A DNA stretch of 64,000 nucleotides. Source: Cercis canadensis (lineage: Eukaryota; Streptophyta; Magnoliopsida; Fabales; Fabaceae). The notes under the pieces were generated by a model that saw only the letters and a program-made list of their open reading frames with translations, was not told the DNA's origin and searched no databases. The position numbers and the translations under genes were made by a program. Below, one piece after another: positions 24,878 to 35,663 of the stretch. The DNA is taken from contig QAOA01003578.1 in NCBI GenBank assembly GCA_003255065.1, positions 34,749 to 98,748 of the forward strand, in the 5' to 3' direction. Position 1 is the stretch's first letter; every line of letters begins with the position of its first letter.

Positions 24878-25403
24878 TGATATCCTACTCCAGTATTACC
24901 GAGGGAACAGAGAAGCAAAAGAAAGCAAACGAGTTCCACTGCAGCCCTAGAAATTGCGGTGGCTCCCCGGCGACGGCAAAGCGAAACCGGAACGGATATT
25001 GCCAGGCTCGCCGGAAAATCAGAGGGTAGGGGGCAACAAGAATCCGATCGATCTTTTTCGGTTTCTTTTGTGGAAATGGTTGGTTCGGTTCAGTGAATGA
25101 AAGCACCAGGATTTTGCGAGCAGAGCCCTCGTCCGTTTATGTTGGAATATTCTTGCCAGCGTGTTTTGAACTTCGAATAGGAAAAGGGTATTTACGTCTT
25201 TTTGTTTTTTAGCCATAGGTATTTTTGTCATTGCATGTTGCTTTGGAGGCTGTGATAATAATTTGGGGTTAATCACGAATCACTAAAATGACAATTTTAT
25301 TTATTTATTTATTTACTTATTGAATTATATTTTTGGTTAAAAATTAAAAAGTTATACTACTAAGTATTATATCACATTTTACCTGAATATTATATTTTGA
25401 TAA

Positions 25404-25404
25404 N
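25404..25404. other. Single-N contig join with repeated 25-bp ends
   Basis: The sequence just left of the N (TTACCTGAATATTATATTTT and GATAA) is repeated just right of it with one difference (GAAC for GAAT). The two ends overlap but were left unmerged. Confidence 0.8.
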
Positions 25405-25450
25405 TTACCTGAACATTATATTTTGATAATTTATTTATATTATTATTATA

Positions 25451-25947
25451 GTTTGATTTAAATGTATTGCATGTTCTTGTAGTTTAGACGAATTTCGAAT
25501 CATGTCTTTATAGTTTTTTTTTTTGGTTCTTATAGTTTAAATTTTTTTAAAAAATTTGGTCATTGTTATTATCTCTCGATTATAATTTCGTCAATTTAGT
25601 GCTAATATAGCAAATGACTTGTCTATGTGATAATTAAAAAAAGTTGACATGACGCCAAAGTGACACAAAAATTATCATCTCTTCAAATTTTGGCTCAAAA
25701 AGTGCATAAAAAAGTTAATGATATAGTAATTTTTGTGTCATTTTGGTGCCACGTCAGATTCTTTTATTGTCATATAAACAAGTCGTTTGTCATGTCAGCA
25801 ATAAACTGACAAATTTATAATCGGTGATAATGGTAGGGACTCAATTAAAAAAAATTAAACTATAAGAATCCCAAAAAAAAAAAAATATTATAGATACCTA
25901 ATTCAAAATTCATCCAAATTATAGGACCTACAATATATTTAAACCTT
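25451..25947. mobile_element. Inner foldback MITE, about 495 bp
   Basis: Left arm TTTAAATGTATTGCATGTTC pairs with the reverse complement of the right end, TTTAAATATATTGTAGGTCC. Pairing continues for over 200 bp with many matched blocks, for example CAAATGACTTGTCTATGTGA against CAAACGACTTGTTTATATGA and TGACACAAAAATTA against its complement, up to a centre near 25705. It interrupts the left arm of the larger foldback element and is therefore the younger of the two. No coding capacity; duplication at the target not clear. Confidence 0.75.
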
Positions 25948-26457
25948 TAAATTTTAAAACTATTTACTTTCACATAAAAAAAATTATTTATTTTAATATT
26001 ATAATTTTTTATTTTTAAAAAAATAAATGTTAGCAGGTATAGCCCACCAAACACATCACATGTCATGTGACATGTCCTTCAAGGACACATTGCATGGCAT
26101 GAGGTGTGTCCAGTAGACCCCACATACAAGTGATGAGCCCCACATTCTAATATTTATGTTTTTAAAAATAAAAATTATAATATTAAAGTAAATAATTTTA
26201 AAATTATAATAATGAGATATATAAGTTGTCAAAATACAATATTCAGATCAAAGAGTCTAATATTATAAGTAGTATGGATACTACATATATAACTAACTAG
26301 TAAGATAATTTAAGTCATATATTTTGTAGGTCTCATATATCTATTGAAAAAAAAATCAATGGTATAGATCATTTTAGCCATCAATTTTATTTAAGGTATG
26401 AATTATATTTCAAATATTGAATAACTAGTCTTATTCAAAATTAAGTGGTCTAAAATT

Positions 26458-26700
26458 ATGAAGAGAATTATTCTAAAGTTTTAAAATTTGGAACAAAAAA
26501 GCATCAAACAATGAATTTTGGGTAACATTCTCAAATAAATGCTTGTCACATTTTATAAAATGACTAAAATACTTTTAAGTATTATGTGGTTATTATATTT
26601 AATTATAAATAAAATAAATACATATATAAATAGAATAACTACACATATTAGAGCTATTTTAATTGTTTTGCTGGGAGGTGCATTTAGCACTTTAGTCTTT
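26458..26700 (-). repeat. Diverged partial copy of the Tourist-type MITE at 36.1-36.6 kb
   Basis: Blocks shared with the reverse complement of 36128-36630 include GAGAATTATTCTAAAGTT (against GAGAGGATTATTCTGAAGTT) and AATTTGGAACAAAAAAGCAT. CTAAAATACTTTTAAGTATT followed by ATGTGGTTAT, and ATATAAATAGAATAA, are also shared. The ends are eroded. The orientation is opposite to the other copy, but the family is itself partly palindromic. Confidence 0.55.
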
Positions 26701-27109
26701 TTTCTTTTTTTAAGTTCTTGAATCTAAGGGAATAAACGCAAAATTATACATATATTTATAATAAAATAACTGCATTCCATGAAACAAATAAAATTTTGAA
26801 GTTACTTATAGTAGATAAGTAACTCTATAGTTTAGGGGATCGAAGAAACAAAACTAAACATGAATTAATGTGCTCATGCTCTCAAACAAACAATGGAATT
26901 ATTGGATTTTTGTATAGATTAAGTGCTTATTTGGTTATGGCTTGGAGCATTCCCAAACTATTTGGGCTTTTGTACCATGCGACCAACAAGTGGACACAGA
27001 CAAGTAATTGAGGACCGAAAAAATAAGGAGTGTGGTGGCCATGTGTCTGAATCAGTAATTGCTGGTTTGGTACACTGAATAAAAACTATGGAATGGAAAT
27101 GTAGATACC

Positions 27110-27400
27110 CAGCTTTAGGCCCAATAGCCTTGGGACCCATTTACCCACGGCCCATTCCAACAAGTTTGCATATGCATTGCCAGTCCCTTTACATCACCTA
27201 TAAATAGCAAACATATTATAGGTATAAGGATTTTTGCTTAACCTCAGTATCTCTTATCACATCTAGCTCAGATCATACTAACTTAGGCATTAGAGCTCGG
27301 GTTACATCACCCGACTCTTGACCCCTTCATTACTGTGCAGGTATCACTCAACCCTCTCAACTTGTCCATCTCCAGACCATTAGTCTAAACCAGACATCAT
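27110..27400 (+). mobile_element. Possible LTR fragment, fossil
   Basis: The block has CCTATAAATAGC (TATA-like), then CTTAGGCATTAGAGCTCGG and a pyrimidine-rich continuation (CCCGACTCTTGACCCCTTC). This resembles the promoter and leader part of many plant Gypsy-type LTRs (ACTTAGGCATCGGAG motifs). No partner LTR or internal region is visible in the window, so at most it is an old solo or truncated LTR. Recognition rests on one motif. Confidence 0.3.
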
Positions 27401-28285
27401 CAAGAAATAAGAGTGAAAGTGAGAGTAGGAATGAGAATGGTCATTCCATTCCACAATTTGGTAGGTCTAGGAATGGAAAGTCATTCCATTGTTTGTTACA
27501 AAGAATAAACATGGAATATAATCATAATTAGTAATAAATTACAAAATATATAAATACCCCTTATTTGTGGGTGTTATATAGGTTTTATTTAATAAGGACA
27601 ATTTCTGTCTCTTTGTAAAATTAATAAGGACAGGTTAATGAAAAAAAAAAAAAATCAGGCCCATTTCAAGATCATTCTTGTCTCTAAATGTAAGAATGCT
27701 AATTTTTACTTATGTAAAATCTAAGATTGGGATAGAATAAGAACTGAGTGTAGCAAACGTGCTCTAAGAGACAAGCTCCTCTTACCATGCCTTGCAAACC
27801 AAGCAAGAAATTTCGTTTGCCTAAAGATATAATTCACTTGAAGGCTCCAAAATTGATGAGGAAAATAAAGTGGATATCAAGGAATGAAATGTCGTTTCGT
27901 TTCCACTGAAACGACCAAAATATTTCCATTTTGTGAGTCACCGAAACGAAACCATAATTGAATATTGAAATTCCACCATTTCTATAGGAAAAATCATACT
28001 TTGAATGCTTTTTTCTCATTCTCATGCCACCCACCACTTGAATTGTAATTATTCAATCGAACTAAACATGAATGGCCTTGACTGGTCAATATTGTTGATC
28101 ATCTCCAAAATGCTTAAAACAAGGGGAAGAAGCATAAAGGAAATAAACCATAACGATTTATTAGAAAAATAGTATGTAGAACTCGTATTTTTTTATAATA
28201 AATAAAATGTAAGATATTTTTATAAATTTGTATGCGTATACTTTATTAATTGTATATCATATATCATACATTTAATAATTTATAT

Positions 28286-28795
28286 GAGTAATTCTTGTAG
28301 ATATTGCATTTTTATAAACTAAATACACAAATAAAGCATATTTCAAACTATTTCCACAATTACGATAGTTTTTTTTTTTTTTTTACTATTTCTCTTCAGT
28401 GTCGCATTTTGAACCCAATGGAGTGCCGCATTTTGGTTCCAAGCTCCTTTAAGGAGCCGAATTTTGGCATGGAAATTTTTTTTTTTTTTTTTGCAAGTAA
28501 GGAGTCGAATTATGGTATAGAAGGGAGCCGAATTTTGGCTCCCACCTCCCTTAATGAGCCGAATTTTGGCATGGATATTTTTTTTTTTTTAATTTTGAAG
28601 AAGGGAGTTGAATTTTGGCAAAATTCGGCTCCTTAAAGGAGCTTGAAACCAAAATGCGACTCTTCATTGGGTTCAAAATGCGACACTGAAGAGAAAAAGT
28701 AAAAAAAAAAAATTACAGTAGTCGTGAAAATAGTTTGAAATATGCCTTATTTGTGTATTTAGTTTGTAGAAATGTAATTTCTACAAGAATCACTC
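28286..28795. mobile_element. Mutator-type foldback MITE with perfect 9-bp target duplication
   Basis: The ends GAGTAATTCTTGTAG and, reverse-complemented from the right, GAGTGATTCTTGTAG open inverted repeats of about 190 bp. Inside them CTCTTCAGTGTCGCATTTTG, AACCCAATG and CTCCTTTAAGGAGCCGAATT occur as matching arms. The element is flanked by AATTTATAT on both sides (28277-28285 and 28796-28804), an exact 9-bp duplication typical of MULE transposition. The centre contains several direct repeats of GGAGCCGAATTTTGGC. It codes for nothing and is about 360 bp upstream of the DCP5 start codon. A transcript across it would fold into a long hairpin. Confidence 0.85.
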
Positions 28796-29096
28796 AATTT
28801 ATATAGTAAAAATAAAATTTTTGCACATAATTTACTAACTCTAACTTCTTAATTTTTTTTTTTATTATACTAACACGGACTCTTTGTCTTTGGACTTCAT
28901 TCTTCTTGAATTCTTTGATAAAGAGCGTCAAGTCCAAACTTGCTGACGTGGACTAGTATGATTGGTTTCGTATTGAAGTCAAAGAAATTTACCTAAAACG
29001 CCAGTAGTTACAGATATATTAGATCTTCTTTTTCCCTCAATGAGAACCGATTAAAAAGCCGAAGGGGCAAAGCGAAGAAAGGCACACCCAAAACCT

Positions 29097-29104
29097 AAAC
29101 CCTA
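29097..29104 (+). promoter_or_regulatory. Telo-box in the DCP5 leader region
   Basis: AAACCCTA lies 55-62 bp before the DCP5 start codon. Telo-boxes near transcription starts are a known feature of plant genes for translation and RNA metabolism. No obvious TATA box stands at a canonical distance, consistent with a TATA-less promoter. Confidence 0.5.
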
Positions 29105-29158
29105 CTGTGTGCGCGTTCATCTAGTGATCCATACGGTTTATGATTGGCTTCGCAGATT

Positions 29159-32100
29159 ATGGCCTCAGTCTCAGACACCGCTTCTAGATCAACAAGTTCA
29201 GCTGCCGATTCTTACATAGGCAGCTTAATAAGCTTGACTTCCAAGAGCGAGATCAGATATGAAGGTGTTCTATACAACATCAACACCGAAGAGTCCAGTA
29301 TTGGCCTCAGAAACGGTATAATTTTATCTGGGTTTGATTTGATTTCTGTTATACTGAATTGGGTTTCTTTAATTTCGAATCTTTGAACCTGGTTGTTGAT
29401 TAAGCCAAATATTTGTTCTATTTTTTCTTTTTCTTTTTAATGGTGGGCTATGTTTGTCTGTTCAAGATTTTGTAGTTTCTAATTTTTGTTTGAAGATGTA
29501 GGGAAGAGAAGTTTTTGAATTTTTAATTGTTTTGGAGTTTGCAGCAGGAAAGTGATAAAGGGTCTGTGAGTAGCATTGTGGTTGTATATTTTACTGTGAA
29601 AGTATGTGCCTTGAACGTGAATTTGAATCTTGCCGCGTGTACTGTACTGCCCATTAGTGTTTTCCTAGTGTTCTGAAAGCTGGGTCATAATCAATCTGGA
29701 TTGGAGGTTTTTGAATTGTACTTCCTTCTGTGTTGCATGTGATTGCTTATATGACTTTCTTTGTCATTCATTATTTGTAATTGTGAATGACAATTGGAAA
29801 GTTTAAACTAAATGAATCCTCAGTTTGTTGTGAATTTACAGTTGCTCCAGATATCCTGTTGTCTGAATGTAAATTTAGGGAAAAAGAAAACTGCTTTTCT
29901 TCTGTTAATTGGAACTTTTGAGGTGTAAGCCTCATTAGCTCTCAACTTTACAATATGTGCAAGATTCTCTTCTAGCAATTTGGATGGTTGCAGCTCTGCG
30001 TTCTATTAGCTTGTTTCAATAGTTACATGTTGCTAAATATGTTTGCTATCATCAGCTGGGTTGTTATAGTGATTCTTTTGTTTTTGTGGGGCAGTACGAT
30101 CTTTTGGAACAGAAGGAAGAAAAAAGGATGGGCCACAAATTCCTCCAGGTGACAAGGTGTATGAGTATATACTGTTCCGCGGGAGTGACATCAAGGTATT
30201 ATACTTGGAACATATATAAGCACCTATTCTAAATAGTTATGTTGTTAAGTCCTGTAGGACATTTATTTTGCTATTGTGACCTGCTATTCTTGAATGTACT
30301 CTGGAAAGAATAGTATATCGTGTGTATTATTTATTGTCTTTTGACCACTAGATCCTAGATTTGTTCAAATCATTGCAATACTAAGCCCCTGTTTTGTATA
30401 TTTTTGGGCATGCATTGTTGTCACAAATGTTTTGCAAAATTTTTAAGGTTATAAGAATTACAAACAAGTGTTATTATTCAGTGTTGTTAGGAATGGAACT
30501 AGTAGCATCTGGGGGTTGATCCAAGATATTGATAAGTTGACATTTATTCGACAAAAAATTTCTGTATGCTTTGTTACAATTACCAGGTGGGATGGGCTTC
30601 ACTTAGATGTTAATGTGTGCAGACTTTGAACTTTAAAACTCTTACACTTTGTTTTTGTGAAGCAGATATGCTGAAACATCTGTTATGATTTCGTTGCAGG
30701 ATTTACAGGTTAAATCTTCTCCACCTGTCCAGCCTACTCCACCAATAAACAATGATCCAGCAATTATTCAGGTTAATGAGAGACCTTTTGCATACAAGAT
30801 GAATCAAATCAAGTTAACTACTTCCTAATTTATATGGAATTGCTTTTGCAGTCACACTATCCTCGGCCAGTAACCACATCTACAAGCTTGCCTTCTGCTG
30901 TAAGTGGTCCGGTGACTGATCTCAGTTCCCACACACCACAACTTGGACTTCCAGGGTCTAATTTTCAGGGACCCTTGCCTTTGTATCAACCTGGAGGAAA
31001 CATGGGGTCATGGGGAGCTTCTCCACCTGCCCCAAGTGCAAATGGTGGTGGGCTAGCTATGCCAATGTATTGGCAAGGATATTATGGTGCTCCAAATGGG
31101 CTTCCACATCTACACCAGCAATCTTTGCTTCGACCACCACCGGGCTTATCAATGCCTTCATCTATGCAGCAGCCAATGCAATATCCCAATTTTAATCCCT
31201 CCTTACCGGCTGGATCTGCAAATTTGCCAGAATTCCCATCACCTTTGATCCCTGCTAGTACTAGTTCCCCTAGTTTAACATCCACTTCTTTACCACCTTC
31301 TAATCTGCCATCAACATTGCCTCCAGCACCTTCTGCTACCTTGGCTTCTGAAACTTTGCCAACATCAGTACCAAGCAAGGCACCAACTGTTTCACTTCCA
31401 GCACACATGCTACCTGCTAACTTGCCATCACTCTCTCCTTTGACCACTTCCGGTGAAATAAATGTTATATTACCTCCAATCTCCAATAAACCTAATGCTA
31501 TTCCGGGTTCAAGCTTGCCTTTTCAAACTGTATCCCAACCAACACCTGCAGTTGTTGGGTCATCAAATTCTGCCCGCAACGAAACACCAGCTCCTTCTCT
31601 GATAACCCCAGGTCAATTGCTGCAGTCTGGACCAACCATTGCTTCTTCATCTCAGTCTTTGCAGACGCCCTCTCATAAGGATGTTGAAGTGGTTCAGGTA
31701 TCATCATCAACACCACTGGAACCATCGGTGCCAGTTTCAGCTGAAGCTCAACCTCCTATACTGCCGTTGCCTGTAACTTCGCGGCCCAGTCATAGGGTAT
31801 TCTTTTCCTTTCCTCACGTTCTATCTGTTTTCTTTGTCCATGCACACAGAATTTGGTTGAGCTTGTATGCTTGTATATAGTGGTAGCCTGGTGATACTGG
31901 ACTCTTGTAACTTATCTCTAAGTGGAATATATTCTGAATATCTGTTCATCTGTAGCTCCTAGACTAAAGTGTTACTTTTAAGCTAACATGGGAAAGTTCT
32001 CACTGCTCATCCTGTGAGGTAGTTCTTGATCAAGTTAGGAAAGTCTTGGAAGTTCCACTTCAGATTTTATCCTCCCCTCCCCAGACTCTCCCTCTGTGTC

Positions 32101-33319
32101 GTTCTGTTCTTTTCGGGAAGATTCAAAGTAGGATTTGCCTGGTTGGTCTATAATTTTATAGCAAAATTCTATACATGATGGTTGGTGAACCTTGGTATTG
32201 CTTTTTGCCCATAGACTGCAAGTATTTAATATGGTGCCTTAACATTCTGGATCATATTAATTAATCTTTCTATCATCTACTCTCCTAGTTTCAAGGACTG
32301 ACATTTGGTTGCTTTGCCTTCAGCCTAATGGAACTCCAGTCCTGACTCATCATGGTTATGGTTACCGGGGTCGTGGAAGAGGCCGAGGGATTGCGGTAAT
32401 GATTTTTTTACCTTTTGATTTAAGATTAAGCAGGGATCTTTGACCTCCTTAAGTATAGAGGGATTGTGGTAATGCAACTTTTCACTTATAAGTCTAAATT
32501 TTTGAAGTGCTGCTCAAAGTACTTATTGATGTGAGGTCTTCAGTGGTTGAGATATGCTTTGGGCATTGTTTTAGATGATATAAAATTAATATTTGATAAT
32601 GGGATTTCTCAGACAAAGTATAACTATTTTAAATTACTGATGTAAAGTCCAGTTGAGGTCATGAAAATTTGAATTAATGCTTTGCAGAGTTCACGCCCAG
32701 TCACAAAATTCACTGAAGATTTTGATTTCACGGCAATGAATGAGAAGTTTAAAAAGGATGAAGTATGGGGTCATCTTGGTAAAACTAACAAGTCTCATTC
32801 AAAGGAAAAAGACGGGGATGAAAATGTTAGTGATGAAGATGATAGTCAAGATGAAGACGATGGTGAAGTATCAAAATTGGAGGGCAAGGTAGTAATTATC
32901 ATCTTGTGCAACTTGAAGCAAGTCATTTTTTCTGTATATGTTTTTAAAGGTTGTGACAATGTTTAATTCTACTTTTTTTGGGTTTGCACAGCCTGTCTAT
33001 AATAAGGATGATTTCTTTGACACCCTCTCTTGCAATGCACTTGATCATGATTCACAGAATGGAAGGACTAGATACTCTGAGCAAATTAAGATAGATGCAG
33101 AGGTAATGTGTATCTTGGTTTGTCATTATATTTCGGGATCATATTCATTATGTATGTTGATTATTGGTGCAGACATTTGGTGATTTTATGAGGCATCGTG
33201 GTGGTCGGGGCGGCCGTGGTCCTGGGCGTGGTGGACGTTATCGAGGTGGTTATTATGGAAGGGGGTATGGCTATTCTGGAAGGGGACGAGGTCGGGGCAC
33301 GTCTGGTCGCATTTCATAG
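29159..33319 (+). CDS. DCP5: DECAPPING 5 (LSM14/RAP55/Scd6 family) mRNA decapping and P-body protein
   Basis: Eight exons: 29159-29315, 30095-30195, 30700-30771, 30852-31796, 32324-32395, 32688-32888, 32992-33102 and 33173-33319. All phases close to give 601 residues (Arabidopsis DCP5 is about 610). An LSm14 domain occupies residues 15-90 ([20 protein letters not shown], then [18 protein letters not shown]). A long Ser/Pro/Gln-rich linker follows. Then come the DFDF box ([17 protein letters not shown] at 460-463), the FFD box ([12 protein letters not shown], 517-529), the TFG box (TFG at 554-556) and a C-terminal Arg/Gly-rich RNA-binding tail. The protein assembles P-bodies with DCP1/DCP2 and represses translation before decapping. 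The start used is the first ATG, after a GCAGATT leader; the LSm domain directly follows. Arabidopsis DCP5 (At1g26110, from memory) sits beside a cytochrome b561 gene, as here. Confidence 0.96.
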
Positions 33320-33605
33320 GTGGCAGTTAGTATTTCGACTAAGTTATTTTGGGGAACCAAAACTCAGCCGCTTTCCAAAGCAATGTAAACATCTATGGCC
33401 GTTCTCCAGTATTTATGTTGTCTCTGTTTCTGATTGTCCACAGAATAAGTAGGATATGTCTTTTTTTGTTGTTTTTATTTTCTCATGTCGCCTTCTTCTG
33501 TTGTCCTTGAACAACACCTGGTTTTGTTGGAAGAATATTTGTACACCATTTTATTTAGCTTATCAAGAAGGCAGAAGTTTAGACTAGTTTTTTTTTTTTT
33601 TTTTT

Positions 33606-33606
33606 N
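33606..33606. other. Single-N position in poly-T downstream of DCP5
   Basis: Undetermined base in a T homopolymer about 290 bp after the DCP5 stop. The flanks do not show repeated unique sequence, so only the homopolymer length is uncertain. Confidence 0.7.
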
Positions 33607-34183
33607 TTTTTTTTTTTTTCAATATATATCGTTTATTGCAGAGATGTGCTTCTTCTCAGATGATCGGATTGTAAATGCAAGTTACCCTTTTTTGGGTATG
33701 CTGCTTAGTTTCGTTTTTCATTTGTATCACGTTAAGATCTAAATAATCATTTAGCTTGACGCATACATGATGCAAATAATTAAGTATGTCAACTTTATGA
33801 ATTAGAATATGACTAGTTCATTAAACGAGTTTTCACTATATTATACAGCACATAAAACGGTATGAATCATATGGTGTTGAGTAGTTTTAATGATATTTCC
33901 CTTTTTCTTTTGAAAGCCATGCTCCAAATAAAATCATACATGCTATTAAGATATTTACTGCACAATTATGGATTGAACATGGCTGAACTAAGAGCAGCAT
34001 AGTGTATTAGTGGTGTCTTGTAAGTAGAGCATAGTCTTGTTAGTCTTGTAAGTATCCTAAGTTTCAGTAACCTCAGTTAAATCTAGGTGCAAAGTGAAAA
34101 AAAAAAATGTGCAAGAAACATAACTCCTTTATATATATACAAATGCACTAAAAATTTAAAGAGAAGTTTATTATTTTAAACAC

Positions 34184-35505
34184 TTTGGTTTTGTTTGGAT
34201 GGCATAACTTATGATTTATTAGAATATTTTTATTATTATAAGTGCTTATATACAGATTTAATAAGTGTTTGGATTAGCTTATAACTTCAGCTTATGGCAT
34301 AAAATAAGTGATTTTGAGCTTATTTTCAAAAGTTGAAAAATGTGGCTTAAGTGACGAAAGCTGAAATGAACTTATTAGATAGTTGTTTTTATGATATTTC
34401 TAGTAAAAAATAACCCTAACGAAAATTAAGAATTTCAGCCATTGCCCATGGCAAATTCGAAAGACCCAACAATCTTGTTTCTTTACTTTGTCATGGCGGA
34501 ATTATCTCTCCACGACTCTACCATCAACCACCATTAACCATGTAGAAAAAGAGTGAGACGGAGAGATTGAGATTACAAAAAGAGAAGAAACACTGACAAA
34601 GGTAGAAAGGGAGAGGAAGATAAACTGATTATTGAATTCTATTTTTGAGAATCTATTGAAAATTTTGCATATCCATGGAAGTCTTTAGATATAGCCACTG
34701 CTTCCTAGAGCTCAATTTTCAACTTTCATTCTCTCCAATGGTGATTCAAGTGTGGGAAATTTTCTCTCTCCTTCCATCTCTCTCTTTCCCTAGTTTTCCT
34801 TGAGTCAATCTCAATTAACATCCCAACTCATCTGCTTCATCACTCAACAAAATCGGCACTTGTCAATCCGTTGACGAAAGGATGCAAATAAAGTGATTTC
34901 TGTCACCAATTCTTTCATTTTTCTCATTTGCTTGTTGATGTTCAGTTCAGTTGTTCGTTTGCGATCCGCTACACCGTTGGCAGAATTTTTGTAATCAGAT
35001 TTCTACATCTATTCTAATTGGAAGCCATTCCTTCCTCTTGATTTTTGATTCTGCTCTACAATATTCACTTGAGTAGGATACATTATGCACACATTCGATT
35101 CTGGTTGATTATTTCTGCCAATGATTGTGATGGAAAATTTACTTCTAAATTTCCTCTGCATAATCTAACATGGCCGAAATATGATGATCTCTTTGCCGAG
35201 AGAGATGGAGATATATTATTTTTTAATATCTTACTAAGAGATTTTTTTTCCAAAATCCAAATACATTTATCATAGTCTTTATAAATGTCTTTTTTGGTAA
35301 TTTACATGTATAAAAACACTTATAGAGTTATATATCCAAATAGTCAAATACTAATATTAACCATAAAAGTACTTATTGGATTATGCATTCAAATACAAAA
35401 TAACTTGATTTAGAAAGAACTTATTGTATAAGAGCTTATTACATAAGCCCTTCTTACATAAAAGCTTAAATAAGCTGTTTGCCCAAACAGATTTAGGCCC
35501 TAAGA
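34184..35505. mobile_element. Probable non-autonomous DNA element with GTTTGG-type ends
   Basis: The left end contains TTTTGTTTGGATGGCATAAC followed by TTAT. The reverse complement of the right end contains AAATCTGTTTGGGCAAACAG followed by CTTAT. Both sub-terminal zones are rich in AAGTGCTTAT and TAAGCTTAT-like repeats on opposite strands. This pattern recalls the abundant plant elements that start GGGCCTGTTTGGGCAAACAG. Exact ends and a target duplication could not be read, so limits and family are approximate. Confidence 0.4.
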
Positions 35506-35663
35506 CTTGTAAATTATACAAGAGTTTGCTTGTAATACAAGACTTACTTTAAATACTTATACATGTAAGTAATACAAGCGTTTATTTGTAATACAGGACC
35601 ATGTTTATATATATCTTATTCCAATAACAAGTATAATAAGAAGTAGATTGCATAAATCTCAAA

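Larger units (their letters stand above)
25352..26283. mobile_element. Foldback MITE carrying a second MITE in its left arm
   Basis: The outer inverted repeat pairs the left part (TATACTACTAAGTATTATA, then TTACCTGAATATTATATTTTG) with the reverse complement of 26200-26283 (ATACTACTTATAATATTAGA, then TCTGAATATTGTATTTTGA). Pairing resumes on the inner side after the inserted element: TTTTAAAACTATTTACTTT on the left is complementary to AAAGTAAATAATTTTAAAA on the right (around 26185-26205). The centre holds a CATGTCATGTGACATG palindrome and a GCCCCACA block. There is no coding capacity. A contig join with a 25-bp repeated end (25404) lies in the left arm. Superfamily is undetermined. Confidence 0.65.
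33320..35663. other. Intergenic stretch between DCP5 and the dioxygenase gene
   Basis: It holds the DCP5 3' region (to about 33.5 kb), a probable non-autonomous element (34.2-35.5 kb) and the 3' flank of the minus-strand dioxygenase gene. No gene was recognised. Confidence 0.5.

Noticed and set aside
26915-27770. Possible larger hAT-type element with GTGCTTATTTGGTTAT and GCAAACGTGCTC ends
   Set aside because: The ends match poorly and no target duplication was found.
31082-31486. 134-residue Gly-rich minus-strand frame inside DCP5
   Set aside because: Complement of the Ser/Pro-rich linker of DCP5 exon 4.
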